DNA of 64,000 nucleotides from Nonomuraea aurantiaca (lineage in GTDB: Bacteria > Actinomycetota > Actinomycetes > Streptosporangiales > Streptosporangiaceae): the NCBI RefSeq assembly GCF_020215705.1, contig NZ_JAIWNB010000001.1, positions 1,054,001 to 1,118,000 on the forward strand, read 5' to 3'. Shown here piece by piece: positions 25,922 through 33,862 of this stretch. The position numbers and the translations under genes are program-made. Positions within the stretch are counted from its first letter, which is position 1, and each line of letters begins with the position of its first letter. The notes below the pieces were generated by a model. The model saw only the letters and a program-made list of their open reading frames with translations. It ran no database searches and was not told the origin of the DNA.

Positions 25922-26788
25922 ATGTCCGCACCGCTGCTGGAAGCCCGCGGGATCGTCAAGAGTTACGGCCACGTGGAGGCGCTGCGCGGCGCGGACTTCG
26001 CGCTGCTCCCCGGCGAGGTCGTCGCGTTGATCGGCGACAACGGCGCCGGGAAGTCGACGCTGGTCAACATACTTTCGGGCGCCGAAAGGCCGGACGCCGG
26101 CGAGATCGTCGTGGACGGCGAGCCGGTGGAGTTCGGGTCGGTCGAGGAGGCCAGGGATACCGGGATCGAGACGGTCTATCAGGATCTCGCGCTGTGTGCT
26201 GATCTGAGCCCGGCGGCCAATTTCTTTCTCGGCAGGGAACTGCTTCACAAGGGTCTGCGCGGTCGGCTCGGGCTGCTCGACAACGCGGCCATGCGGGCCC
26301 GTACCAGAGAAGCCTGCGAAACGCTCGGGGTCCGGCTCAAGTCGCAGAGCGCGCCTGTTTCCACGTTGTCGGGCGGGCAGCGGCAGGGCGTTGCGGTCGC
26401 GCGGGCGGTGACGTGGGCGCGCAGGGTGGTGTTCATGGACGAGCCGACCGCCGCGCTCGGGGTCGTGCAGACGCAGCAGGTGCTGGAGCTCATCCGCAGG
26501 GTACGGGACTCCGGGGTGGCGGTGGTGCTGGTCAGTCACAACATGCAGGACGTCAAGGCGGTGTCCGACCGGGTCGAGGTGCTGCGATTGGGGCGGCGGG
26601 TGGCGAGGTTCGAGACGGCGAGGGTCTCGATGGAGGATCTGGTCGGCGCCATGACGGGCGCCATCGAACAGGCCACTGAGGAAGCAGTCTCCGGTCAAGG
26701 CGCTGAGCAAGCCTCCGGTCAAGCAATTGAGCAAGCCGAAGGCCAAGCCGCTGAGCAAGCCACCGGCCAGCCGGAGATACCCAGGTGA
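25922..26788 (+). CDS. Sugar-type ABC transporter ATP-binding protein
   Basis: 288 residues from the chosen ATG; an in-frame ATG at 25895 is possible but lies in the promoter-like element. Walker A GDNGAGKST (38-46), Q-loop YQDLAL, signature LSGGQ (149-153), Walker B VVFMDEP (169-175), and the switch His in VLVSHNM. Single-domain member of the ribose/xylose (CUT2) class. The C-terminus ends in eight-residue repeats (AEQASGQA, IEQAEGQA, AEQATGQ), unusual for the family. Energises the permease and binding protein that follow. Confidence 0.9.
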   Translation: MSAPLLEARGIVKSYGHVEALRGADFALLPGEVVALIGDNGAGKSTLVNILSGAERPDAGEIVVDGEPVEFGSVEEARDTGIETVYQDLALCADLSPAANFFLGRELLHKGLRGRLGLLDNAAMRARTREACETLGVRLKSQSAPVSTLSGGQRQGVAVARAVTWARRVVFMDEPTAALGVVQTQQVLELIRRVRDSGVAVVLVSHNMQDVKAVSDRVEVLRLGRRVARFETARVSMEDLVGAMTGAIEQATEEAVSGQGAEQASGQAIEQAEGQAAEQATGQPEIPR

Positions 26789-26810
26789 GCGTCGTCGTGC
26801 GGAGGCTGAA

Positions 26811-27794
26811 GTGAGCGTAATTGAAACGCCGCCCGAAACGAGCGCCCCCGAGAAGACCCGCCTGCGCGACCGCCAAGTCGTCTGGATCGCCGCCGTCCTG
26901 GCCGCTCTCCTGGCCGTCTTCTCGATCCTGCGCCCCACCAGCTTCGCCACCTCCTTCAATCTCCTCAACCTCGTCAGCGACGCGGCCATCCTGCTCCTGC
27001 TCGCCACCGGCATGACCTACGTGATCATCACCGCGGGCATCGACCTCTCCGTCGGCGGCGTGCTGGTGTTCAGCGCGGTCGCGGCCACCAAGCTCATGGA
27101 CGCCACCGGCTCACTCCTGCTCGGCGCCGCGACCGCCGTACTGACCGGTCTGGCCTGGGGGTTGCTGAACGGCTTTCTGATCGCCAAGGGCCGCATCCCG
27201 GCGCTTATCGTGACGCTCGGCACGCTGGGCATGTCGCTCGGCGGCGCGCTGCTGCTGACCGGCGGCGTGGATCTGCGCGCGCCCGGCGACCTCAACCTCG
27301 GCCTGGGGCTGGCGCGCTGGCTCGGCGTGCCGGTGATCGCGTGGATCTGCGCCGCGATCACCGCCGTACTCGGCGTCACGCTGGCACGCACTCGCTTCGG
27401 CCGTCACACGTACGCGATCGGCTCCAACGCCAAGGCGGCCCGCCGTGGCGGCGTGGCCGTGAACAGGCACTTGATCAAGGTGTACGGCCTGGCGGGGCTG
27501 CTGGCGGGCCTGGCCGGGTACCTGTCGCTCGCCAAGTACGGGATCACCGGCGTCTCCGCCCACTCCACCGACAACCTGCAGGCCATCGCGGCCGTGGTGA
27601 TCGGCGGCACCTCGCTGTTCGGCGGCGTGGGGACCGTGGTCGGGACGGTCATCGGGGTGTTCATCCCGGTGGTGCTGCAGAACGGGTTCCAGATTCTCGG
27701 GGTGCGGCCGTTCTGGCAGCAGGTGGTGGTGGGCGCCGTGCTCGTCGCCGCCGTCTATGTCGACCAGTGGCAGCGCGGCAGGCGCGACCAGTAA
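26811..27794 (+). CDS. ABC transporter permease (ribose/CUT2 type)
   Basis: 327 residues with about nine membrane helices. GTG start with GGAGG eight bases upstream; 22 bp after the ATPase stop. Typical RbsC-family phrases are seen: GMTYVIITAGIDLSVGGVL, GLLNGFLIAKGRIPALIVTLG, and the C-terminal IAAVVIGGTSLFGGVGTVVG. Forms the homodimeric membrane channel. The imported sugar is unknown. Confidence 0.92.
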   Translation: MSVIETPPETSAPEKTRLRDRQVVWIAAVLAALLAVFSILRPTSFATSFNLLNLVSDAAILLLLATGMTYVIITAGIDLSVGGVLVFSAVAATKLMDATGSLLLGAATAVLTGLAWGLLNGFLIAKGRIPALIVTLGTLGMSLGGALLLTGGVDLRAPGDLNLGLGLARWLGVPVIAWICAAITAVLGVTLARTRFGRHTYAIGSNAKAARRGGVAVNRHLIKVYGLAGLLAGLAGYLSLAKYGITGVSAHSTDNLQAIAAVVIGGTSLFGGVGTVVGTVIGVFIPVVLQNGFQILGVRPFWQQVVVGAVLVAAVYVDQWQRGRRDQ

Positions 27795-27804
27795 GGAGAC
27801 GACC

Positions 27805-28764
27805 ATGCGTGAGGCTCTGGCACTCGCGACGCTGTTGCTCACCGTCGCGGCCTGTGGTGGTGGGGGGACGACAGCCCAGAGCGGGCCCACCAAGATAACG
27901 CTCATCCAAGGGCTGGCCGGCGAGGAGTTCTACGAGACCATGGCCTGTGGCGCGAAGGCCAAGGCCAAGGAGTTGGGCGTGCAGCTCGACGTACAAGGGC
28001 CGCAGAAGTTCGATCCGACGCTGCAGACGCCGATCGTCAACTCGGTCATCGCGAGCAAGCCCAACGCCATGCTGATCGCGCCGACCGACGTGAAGGCGCT
28101 GATCGCGCCGCTCACCCAGGCCAAGCAGCAGGACATCAAGATCATCCTGGTGGACACGGTGGTCGAGGACCCGAGCATCGGCCTGTCCCGGATCAGTACC
28201 GACAACGTCAAGGGCGGCGCCGCCGCCGCGAAGGCGCTGGCCGAGCAGATCGGCGACAAGGGCAAGGCGCTGGTCATCTCCACCGACCCGGGCGTCAGCT
28301 CGGTGGACGCCCGGATCAAGGGGTTCGAGCAGGAGATCAAGGCGAGCCACCCGGGGATCTCCTATCTCGGCGTCCAGTACTCGCACAATGACGTCAGCGA
28401 AGCCTCCAAGATCGTCAACGCCGCGCTGGCCAAGGACCCGGACCTGGCCGGGATCTTCGCCACGAACCTCAACTCGGCCACCGGCGCGGGCTCCGCGCTC
28501 CAGCAGGCGGGCAAGCTGGACAAGGTGAAGATGGTCGGTTTCGACGCCGGTCCCGCACAGGTCAAGCAGCTCCAGGACGGCGTCGTGTCCGCCCTGATCG
28601 CCCAGTTGCCCGGCGAGATCGGCGCCAAGGGCGTCGAGCAGGCCGTCGCCGCGGTGAAGGGCCAGCCGGTCACCGCCTCGATCCCGACCGACGCCACGAT
28701 CGTCACCAAGCAGAACCTGAACAGCCCCGAGATCCAGAAGATCCTCTACAAGGCGGGCTGCTGA
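27805..28764 (+). CDS. Sugar ABC transporter substrate-binding lipoprotein
   Basis: 319 residues. AAGGAG precedes the ATG, 10 bp after the permease stop. The N-terminus MREALALATLLLTVAAC is a lipoprotein signal with lipobox VAAC, giving a membrane-anchored extracellular receptor. The rest is a periplasmic-binding-protein fold of the ribose-binding (Peripla_BP_4) type: QTPIVNSVIASKPNAMLIAPTD, ISTDNVKGGAAAAKAL, VGFDAGPAQVKQLQDG. Completes a three-gene importer. Ends in Gly-Cys. Confidence 0.92.
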   Translation: MREALALATLLLTVAACGGGGTTAQSGPTKITLIQGLAGEEFYETMACGAKAKAKELGVQLDVQGPQKFDPTLQTPIVNSVIASKPNAMLIAPTDVKALIAPLTQAKQQDIKIILVDTVVEDPSIGLSRISTDNVKGGAAAAKALAEQIGDKGKALVISTDPGVSSVDARIKGFEQEIKASHPGISYLGVQYSHNDVSEASKIVNAALAKDPDLAGIFATNLNSATGAGSALQQAGKLDKVKMVGFDAGPAQVKQLQDGVVSALIAQLPGEIGAKGVEQAVAAVKGQPVTASIPTDATIVTKQNLNSPEIQKILYKAGC

Positions 28765-28783
28765 GGGCCGATAGGCTGACCCG

Positions 28784-29401
28784 GTGCGGAGTACGAACCG
28801 GGCCGAGCAGGCAGACCAGCGCAGGGCCGAGCTCCTGGAGGCCACCCGCAAGGTGGTCCTGGAGCGCGGCCTGGCCCACACCCGGATCGCCGACATCGCC
28901 AAGTCGGTCAACGTCAGCGGCGGCCTCATCCACTACCACTTCGCCACCAAGGACGAGCTGATCACCGCCATGCTGCGGGCCACCCTCGACATCGAGGGCG
29001 CCCGCCTGGGGGAGCTGGTGGCCGGTCCCGGCACCGCGATCGAGCGCCTGGACCGGGTCCTGCGCTACTACATCCCGGAGTCCCGTTCCGACCAGAGCTG
29101 GCTGCTGTGGATCGACGCCTGGAACACCGCGCTCCGCGAGCCGGCGGTCAGCGAGATCATGCTGGAGCTCGAATCGGCGTGGCTGGGCGCCCTCACTCAG
29201 GTCCTCGCGGACGGCACGGAGTCGGGCGAGTTCAGCTGCGAAGACCCGGCGGCCTCCGCCGAGCGCATCGACGCCATGCTGGACGGCCTGATCATCCGCT
29301 ATACCCTCCACCCGGCGGCTCTGACCCGCTCCCGCCTGCTGGACCACGCACACACGGCGGCGGCCAGAGAGGCCGGGATCGAGCCTTCGTCGTTCGAATA
29401 G
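28784..29401 (+). CDS. TetR-family regulator (BetI-like)
   Basis: 205 residues from a GTG 20 bp behind the importer's binding-protein gene, hence probably co-transcribed. The N-terminal helix-turn-helix contains TRIADIAKSVNVSGGLIHYHF and KDELI. The C-terminal ligand domain has WLLWIDAWNTALREP, typical of BetI-type regulators. May control the importer or a distant catabolic gene. Confidence 0.9.
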   Translation: MRSTNRAEQADQRRAELLEATRKVVLERGLAHTRIADIAKSVNVSGGLIHYHFATKDELITAMLRATLDIEGARLGELVAGPGTAIERLDRVLRYYIPESRSDQSWLLWIDAWNTALREPAVSEIMLELESAWLGALTQVLADGTESGEFSCEDPAASAERIDAMLDGLIIRYTLHPAALTRSRLLDHAHTAAAREAGIEPSSFE

Positions 29402-29435
29402 GGAAGGCGCTTTCCCGCGAGGCACAAAAAAGGGG

Positions 29436-29702
29436 CTACGCGGGCAGCGCGGCGAGGAGGAAGGCCAGCCGGGCGGCCGCGCCCTCGACGTCGTCCGTCG
29501 TGCCGAGCCGATATCCCCACGAGGTGATGAAACTTCCACTCTCGGAGAGAGTGACGGTTTCGGCCAGGGTGGCGGAGAAGCGGTTGCGCACGGACACATA
29601 AGCAGGGTCGCTGGACAGAGCGAGGTTCTGAATCGCCAGGTCGGCGTGCCGTCTCGCATACCAAGCGAACCGCTCGAGGCTGAGCGCGGTGTCAAGCATC
29701 AT
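29436..29702 (-). CDS. Hypothetical protein, third gene of XRE-DUF5753 module
   Basis: 88 residues, no known domain; mixed charge, no signal or membrane helix. It follows the DUF5753 regulator on the same strand after 69 bp. In such actinomycete modules the regulator is accompanied by a short protein (often DUF397), and this gene takes that place without being recognisable as DUF397. GCAATTG (29759-29765) and AATTGCACGAT (29731-29741) lie upstream. Convergent with the TetR gene. Confidence 0.6.
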   Translation of the reverse strand: MMLDTALSLERFAWYARRHADLAIQNLALSSDPAYVSVRNRFSATLAETVTLSESGSFITSWGYRLGTTDDVEGAAARLAFLLAALPA

Positions 29703-29771
29703 GCGTCACCTCCGCAACGTCTCGCGACAGAATTGCACGATCTTGTGGTGGGAGGCAAGCAATTGCGATGG

Positions 29772-30623
29772 TTAATGTGAGGATTGTTGCCGATAGTCGT
29801 TAAGAATGCGGATGATGACGTCTCGACCGGCCTCGTCGAACTCGGCGCACTTCGCGTAGTCCTCGAACGCCCGCACGTAGAAGGCGATGTCGTCGGGGTC
29901 GCGCAGCACCAGGTCCTTCGTCATGGTGGCCAGGCCGATCATGGCCTCGTTGTAGATCCAGAACCCGTTGATCGGCGACGAGGGGATCTCGGTGCTGAAC
30001 GGGATGACCCCGAACTCCACGTTCGGCAGCGTGCTCACCGCCAGCAGCCGGTCGAGCTGGCCGTGCATGACGTCGAGCGGGGCGATCCGGGTGCGCAGCG
30101 CCGACTCCGTCACGACGAACCTGAACGTGCGGCTGCGGTCATAGAGGATCTCCTGGCGCTGCATCCGTACGCGGACCGCCGCGTCGATCTGGTCGGCGGC
30201 GCTGTAGAGGCGCTTGACCTTGCGGAAGACGTGCCTGGCGTACTCGGAGGTTTGCAGCAGCCCGATGACGATCGCCGGCTCGAACACCCGGAAGAGCTTG
30301 GTGCGCGCCTCCAGATCGCGGATGTCCTCCTGGAGCGCGGCCAGGCCGCTGCGGTGCCGCTGCTTCCAGTCGTCGTGCCGCTCCAGCAGCGCGATGGACT
30401 GCCGGATCAGGTCGTCCGCCGTCTCCGAAGGCGCGTGTACGGCAGCCGCCCAGACGACCACGTCGTCCTCTGTGGCGGTCTGCCGGGCGTTCTCCAGGCG
30501 TGACACCTTCGACGGCTGCCACCGGAGCCTTTCGGCCAGCTCTTTGCCCGAAAGGTGGGCGGCCTCGCGCAACTGGCGTAGCTGGCTGCCGAGGTCGACG
30601 CGCGCCTGCTGAAACGACGTCAC
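29772..30623 (-). CDS. XRE regulator with DUF5753 (Scr1-type TA-like regulator)
   Basis: 283 residues from a GTG. N-terminal helix-turn-helix LGSQLRQLREAAHLSGKELA and PSKVSRLENARQT (residues ~10-55). The rest is DUF5753: FRVFEPAIVIGLLQTSEYAR, FVVTESALRTRI, MHGQLDRLL, FGVIPF, FWIYNEAMIGLATMT. These proteins are described as antitoxin-like regulators in developmental actinomycetes. The 5' region holds an inverted repeat ACCGGGT/ACCCGGT (30637-30667) and GCAATTG (30670-30676). Confidence 0.9.
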   Translation of the reverse strand: MTSFQQARVDLGSQLRQLREAAHLSGKELAERLRWQPSKVSRLENARQTATEDDVVVWAAAVHAPSETADDLIRQSIALLERHDDWKQRHRSGLAALQEDIRDLEARTKLFRVFEPAIVIGLLQTSEYARHVFRKVKRLYSAADQIDAAVRVRMQRQEILYDRSRTFRFVVTESALRTRIAPLDVMHGQLDRLLAVSTLPNVEFGVIPFSTEIPSSPINGFWIYNEAMIGLATMTKDLVLRDPDDIAFYVRAFEDYAKCAEFDEAGRDVIIRILNDYRQQSSH

Positions 30624-30679
30624 CGCATGAGGCTAGACCGGGTTGCGTGGATCATGCCAGACCCGGTTTGCAATTGTGA

Positions 30680-30940
30680 TCAATCGGTCGCTGGGGGTGT
30701 CCCGTCCCTGCTTGGGAGAGCGGTTGCCGGGGTTTCGGCCAGGACTCGGCGGGCTATTTCGGTGATGAGCTCGCGGGGGACCTCCACGGCCGTCTCGCCA
30801 TCGAGGATGTCGCGAAGGTCCGCGAGCGCTTCTTTGTCGGTGAGTTCGAGGCCCTGAACGACGATCGTGCCCCGATCGGTCTCGTACAGGGTGGGGCAGG
30901 CGCCCGCCTCCGATGTGGAGCCGAGGAACCGCATCCGCAT
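30680..30940 (-). CDS. Conserved small protein upstream of DUF5753 regulator
   Basis: 86 residues from an ATG with AAGGA six bases upstream; a second in-frame ATG is two codons later. The sequence MRFLGSTSE..CPTLYETDRGT and VEVPRELI is a pattern common in small proteins found next to HTH-DUF5753 genes of Streptomyces relatives. Soluble, acidic C-terminus. Probably co-transcribed with the regulator 56 bp downstream. Confidence 0.75.
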   Translation of the reverse strand: MRMRFLGSTSEAGACPTLYETDRGTIVVQGLELTDKEALADLRDILDGETAVEVPRELITEIARRVLAETPATALPSRDGTPPATD

Positions 30941-30967
30941 GTCTATCCTTCCCCGAGTATCAACTGC

Positions 30968-30983
30968 AATTGCGCGCAATTGT
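30968..30983. promoter_or_regulatory. Perfect 16-bp palindrome CAATTGCGCGCAATTG
   Basis: A perfect inverted repeat 28 bp upstream of the ATG at 30940. Its half-site GCAATTG recurs before each of the other two genes of the module (30670-30676 and 29759-29765). Likely an operator of the module's XRE protein (inference). Confidence 0.55.
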
Positions 30984-31028
30984 ATGGGTCGGGCGGACAT
31001 AAATGATCGTTTTGGGAAAAATCGGAAT

Positions 31029-32039
31029 TTAGAGGAGTCCGTCCATGAACTCCTGGGCCCTCGCGAACAGGGCCAGCGTGGTGGCGTGCAGCATGTCGCC
31101 GATGTCCTTGGGGGCCTGGCCCGCGCACGCCCTGGCATGGCTGCCCTCCAGCACGATGCCCAGCTTGAAGCAGGCCAGCACGGCGTACCAGTCGATGGCC
31201 GACAGGTCGCGCTCGGACAGCGCCGCGTAGTAGGCGACGAGCTCTCCCGGCGCTGGCAGGCCCGGGACGTGGTCGTTGTTCGACGGCCAGGTGGCCAGCA
31301 GCCAGCCCAGGTCGAGCAGCGGGTCGCCGATGGTGGACATCTCCCAGTCGACGATCGCCGCCACCCGGGGGCCGTCGTGGGCGAACATCAGGTTCGCGAA
31401 GTGGTAGTCGCCGTGCATGACCCCCGGTGTGAACGTCGCGGGCCGGTGCCGCTCCAGCCACTCGGCCGTCTCGGCGAGGCGGGGGATATCGGGGCCGGGG
31501 TAGCCGTCGAGTCGGCCGTACGAGTCGAGCTCCTTGAGCCAGCGCGGCACCTGCCGTTCGAGGAACCCGTCAGGCCGGCCGAAGCCGGGCAGCGCGGCGG
31601 GATCGACGCGCCCCAGCTCGGCCAGCGCGGCCGCCGCCTCCAGCCCCATCCGGTGCCGGATCGCCGGGTCGGAGGCGTGCGGCTCGGGCAGCCCGTTCGA
31701 CGGGTTGAAGCCGTCGACCGGCTCCATCAGGTAGAAGACCGGCTCGTCCGCCGTCTGCGCGGCCACCAGCCTCGGCGCGGGCACCGGGGTGTCGCGCAGC
31801 GCCGCGAGCACCCGCGCCTCCCGGCGCAGCACCTCGTTGCTCTGCTGCCGGGCGTGCAGGGGAGGTCTGCGCAGGATGTACGGAATGCCGCCGCGCTCGA
31901 AGCGGACCATGACGTTCTGCGTGCCGCCGAGGACCGGGACGGCGTCGCCGATGACGCCGCCGGGCAGGCCCCGGGCGTCCATCCAGGCGCCGAGCGCGCC
32001 GAAGTCGATGGCGCCGACGTCGATGTGGGTGGAGGTCAT
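31029..32039 (-). CDS. Aminoglycoside-phosphotransferase-like kinase (ACAD10/11 type)
   Basis: 336 residues of the APH/choline-kinase fold. The catalytic loop VMHGDYHFANLMF contains the HxDxxxxN motif, followed by the metal-binding IVDWEMSTIGDPLLDLGW. N-terminal lobe: VPVLGGTQNVMVRF and YILRRPP. The sequence style matches the kinase family related to the N-terminal half of human ACAD10/11, which phosphorylates hydroxyacyl groups, rather than antibiotic-resistance enzymes. A TAGAA/TTCTA inverted repeat lies just upstream. Confidence 0.85.
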   Translation of the reverse strand: MTSTHIDVGAIDFGALGAWMDARGLPGGVIGDAVPVLGGTQNVMVRFERGGIPYILRRPPLHARQQSNEVLRREARVLAALRDTPVPAPRLVAAQTADEPVFYLMEPVDGFNPSNGLPEPHASDPAIRHRMGLEAAAALAELGRVDPAALPGFGRPDGFLERQVPRWLKELDSYGRLDGYPGPDIPRLAETAEWLERHRPATFTPGVMHGDYHFANLMFAHDGPRVAAIVDWEMSTIGDPLLDLGWLLATWPSNNDHVPGLPAPGELVAYYAALSERDLSAIDWYAVLACFKLGIVLEGSHARACAGQAPKDIGDMLHATTLALFARAQEFMDGLL

Positions 32040-32052
32040 CGCCGCCCTTTTG

Positions 32053-32067
32053 TAGAATGAAGTTCTA
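32053..32067. promoter_or_regulatory. TAGAA-n5-TTCTA inverted repeat
   Basis: TAGAATGAAGTTCTA, 14 bp upstream of the phosphotransferase start. Resembles the TAGAAC/GTTCTA half-sites of KstR-like TetR operators that control lipid catabolism, but with a 1-bp longer centre. Weak, short motif. Confidence 0.35.
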
Positions 32068-32095
32068 GTACCTTATGAGAGGCGCGTTCGGCCGG

Positions 32096-32911
32096 TCAAC
32101 CGAGCGCCTGCATGTACGGCAGGAACTGGCGGGCCCGGTCGCCAGGAAGCTCGCCGCCCAGCACCATGAGCGAGACCGGCCACGGGTTGCCGATGCCGTG
32201 CTCACCCGCCCACCTGACCAGGCCGTCCTTGGCCAGGTCGAGGTCCAGTCGCACGACGCCGCCCACGTCCAGGGCCAGGTCGCCGATCAGCGCCTCGGCG
32301 GTCGCCTGGTCGCGCGCCACGACCGGGCCGATGACCACGTTGCCGTCGTTGCGCCACGCGTGCCCGAAGCCGCCCTCGGCCACCCGTACCTGCTCCCCGA
32401 AACCGAACATGCGGCGCAGCAGCGGCGACCTGTCCGTGCCGAACACCTCCGCGTCCAGCGCCAGGATCGCGCCGAGGTCCTCCTGCGTGGCGGGCCGGGT
32501 GCGGCCGGAACGCTCGCCCCGGAAGACGCCGGTGTGCATGGCGACCCTGCCGACGGTACGGAAGCCGAGCCGCTCGTACAGCGGGCGCCCGTTCTCGGTC
32601 GCGTGCAGCCAGACGACGCGGCCTCCCGCCTGCCGCAGCACGTGCTCCATCAATTTGCCGGCCAATCCCTGCCTGCCGTACCTGGAGGCGGTGAGGACCA
32701 TGCTGATCACGGCGTGGCCGTGGCCGTAGCGGGTCAGGATGTTCGTCGCGGCGAGGCCGTCCCCGTCGGGCGCATCGATCCCGTACACCTCGCCGACCTC
32801 GAACAGCAGCCCCCACTTGTGCCGCTCGGGCGGCCACTCGCGGTCCTGGGCCAGCCGGGTGCAGGCGTCGAGGTCGGCTCGGGACAGCAGGCGCGGATTC
32901 ATGCCGGACAT
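32096..32911 (-). CDS. GNAT-family N-acetyltransferase, two-domain
   Basis: 271 residues. The first ~130 residues hold a GNAT fold with the acetyl-CoA loop RYGRQGLAGKLMEHVL and LYERLGFRTVGRV. The second half is a divergent GNAT-like domain ending in VSLMVLGGELPG, as in the two-domain DUF5645/Eis-like group. Acceptor unknown. A start three codons later (MNPRLL) is possible. Divergent from the ROK gene with 45 bp between. Confidence 0.85.
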   Translation of the reverse strand: MSGMNPRLLSRADLDACTRLAQDREWPPERHKWGLLFEVGEVYGIDAPDGDGLAATNILTRYGHGHAVISMVLTASRYGRQGLAGKLMEHVLRQAGGRVVWLHATENGRPLYERLGFRTVGRVAMHTGVFRGERSGRTRPATQEDLGAILALDAEVFGTDRSPLLRRMFGFGEQVRVAEGGFGHAWRNDGNVVIGPVVARDQATAEALIGDLALDVGGVVRLDLDLAKDGLVRWAGEHGIGNPWPVSLMVLGGELPGDRARQFLPYMQALG

Positions 32912-32956
32912 CTTTCCTGGTCCCCGGCCGCTTGTTCAAAACGATTTACTAGGAGT

Positions 32957-33862
32957 GTGGAGTGCGTTGTGGCGGTCGATGTGGGCGGGACGACGCTGAA
33001 GGGCGGCCTCGTCGGCCGCGACGGCACTCCGCTGTACGTGGAGCGCCGGGCCACGCCACGCGCCGACGGCCCCGGACAGGTGATCGCCGCCATCTCGGCC
33101 TTCGTCACGGACCTCTCCCGCGCACGCTCTTCCGGTGGTGGGGTACTGGAGCCTGTCGCCGTGGGGCTGGCCGTGCCGGGGCTGGTGACGGCGACGCACG
33201 CGGTGTTCTCCGCCGCGATCGGCTGGCGCGACGTGCCCGTCGAGGCGTTCACCGAGGTCGACCTGCCGGTCGCGCTCGGCCACGACGTCCGCTCGGCGGG
33301 GGAGGCCGAACTGGCGTACGGCGGCGGATCGGGAGACGTGCTGTACCTCCCCATCGGCACCGGCATCGCGGGCGCGGTGGTCCTGTCGGGCAGCCTGTAC
33401 GGCGGAGCCGCCGGCTGGGCCGGCCAGATCGGCCACATCCCGGTACGGCCCGACGGTGTCCTTTGTGCCTGTGGCCAGCGCGGCTGCCTGGCGGCGTACG
33501 CTTCGGCCTCGGCCATCGCGGCCCGCTGCGGCGCGAGCTCCGCCGCCGACGTGGTCGCCCGCGTGCGGACGGCCGACGCTCAGGCCGTGGCGGTCTGGAA
33601 CGAGGCGGTGGAGGCGCTGTCCCTGGCCCTGGCCACGTACACCCTGCTGCTCGACCCGGCCCTGGTGGTCATCGGCGGCGGCCTCTCGCTGGCGGGCGAC
33701 ACCCTGATCGCGCCCCTGCGCGACCGGCTGGCGTCCCTGCTCACCTTCCGTCGCCCACCGGCCCTGCGCGTCTCGGCCCTCGGCGTCCACGCGGGCCTCC
33801 TGGGCGCGGGCCTCCTGGGCTGGCGCGCCCAGGAGACCCACTGGCAACCGATCAGCCGATGA
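32957..33862 (+). CDS. ROK-family sugar kinase
   Basis: 301 residues. N-terminal ATP/phosphate loop VVAVDVGGTTLKGGLVG, sugar site GHDVRSAGEAELAYG, GTGIAGAVVLSG, and the zinc-binding CACGQRGCLAAYAS. The last matches the ROK consensus CxCGxxGCxE except that Ala replaces Glu. No DNA-binding domain, so a kinase (glucokinase-like) rather than a repressor. GTG at 32957 is used, but AGGAG is only one base away from it; GTG at 32969 may be the true start. Confidence 0.87.
   Translation: MECVVAVDVGGTTLKGGLVGRDGTPLYVERRATPRADGPGQVIAAISAFVTDLSRARSSGGGVLEPVAVGLAVPGLVTATHAVFSAAIGWRDVPVEAFTEVDLPVALGHDVRSAGEAELAYGGGSGDVLYLPIGTGIAGAVVLSGSLYGGAAGWAGQIGHIPVRPDGVLCACGQRGCLAAYASASAIAARCGASSAADVVARVRTADAQAVAVWNEAVEALSLALATYTLLLDPALVVIGGGLSLAGDTLIAPLRDRLASLLTFRRPPALRVSALGVHAGLLGAGLLGWRAQETHWQPISR

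Noticed and set aside
32957..33862. ROK protein as a transcriptional repressor
   Set aside because: It lacks the N-terminal helix-turn-helix; the ATP loop begins within 15 residues of the start.
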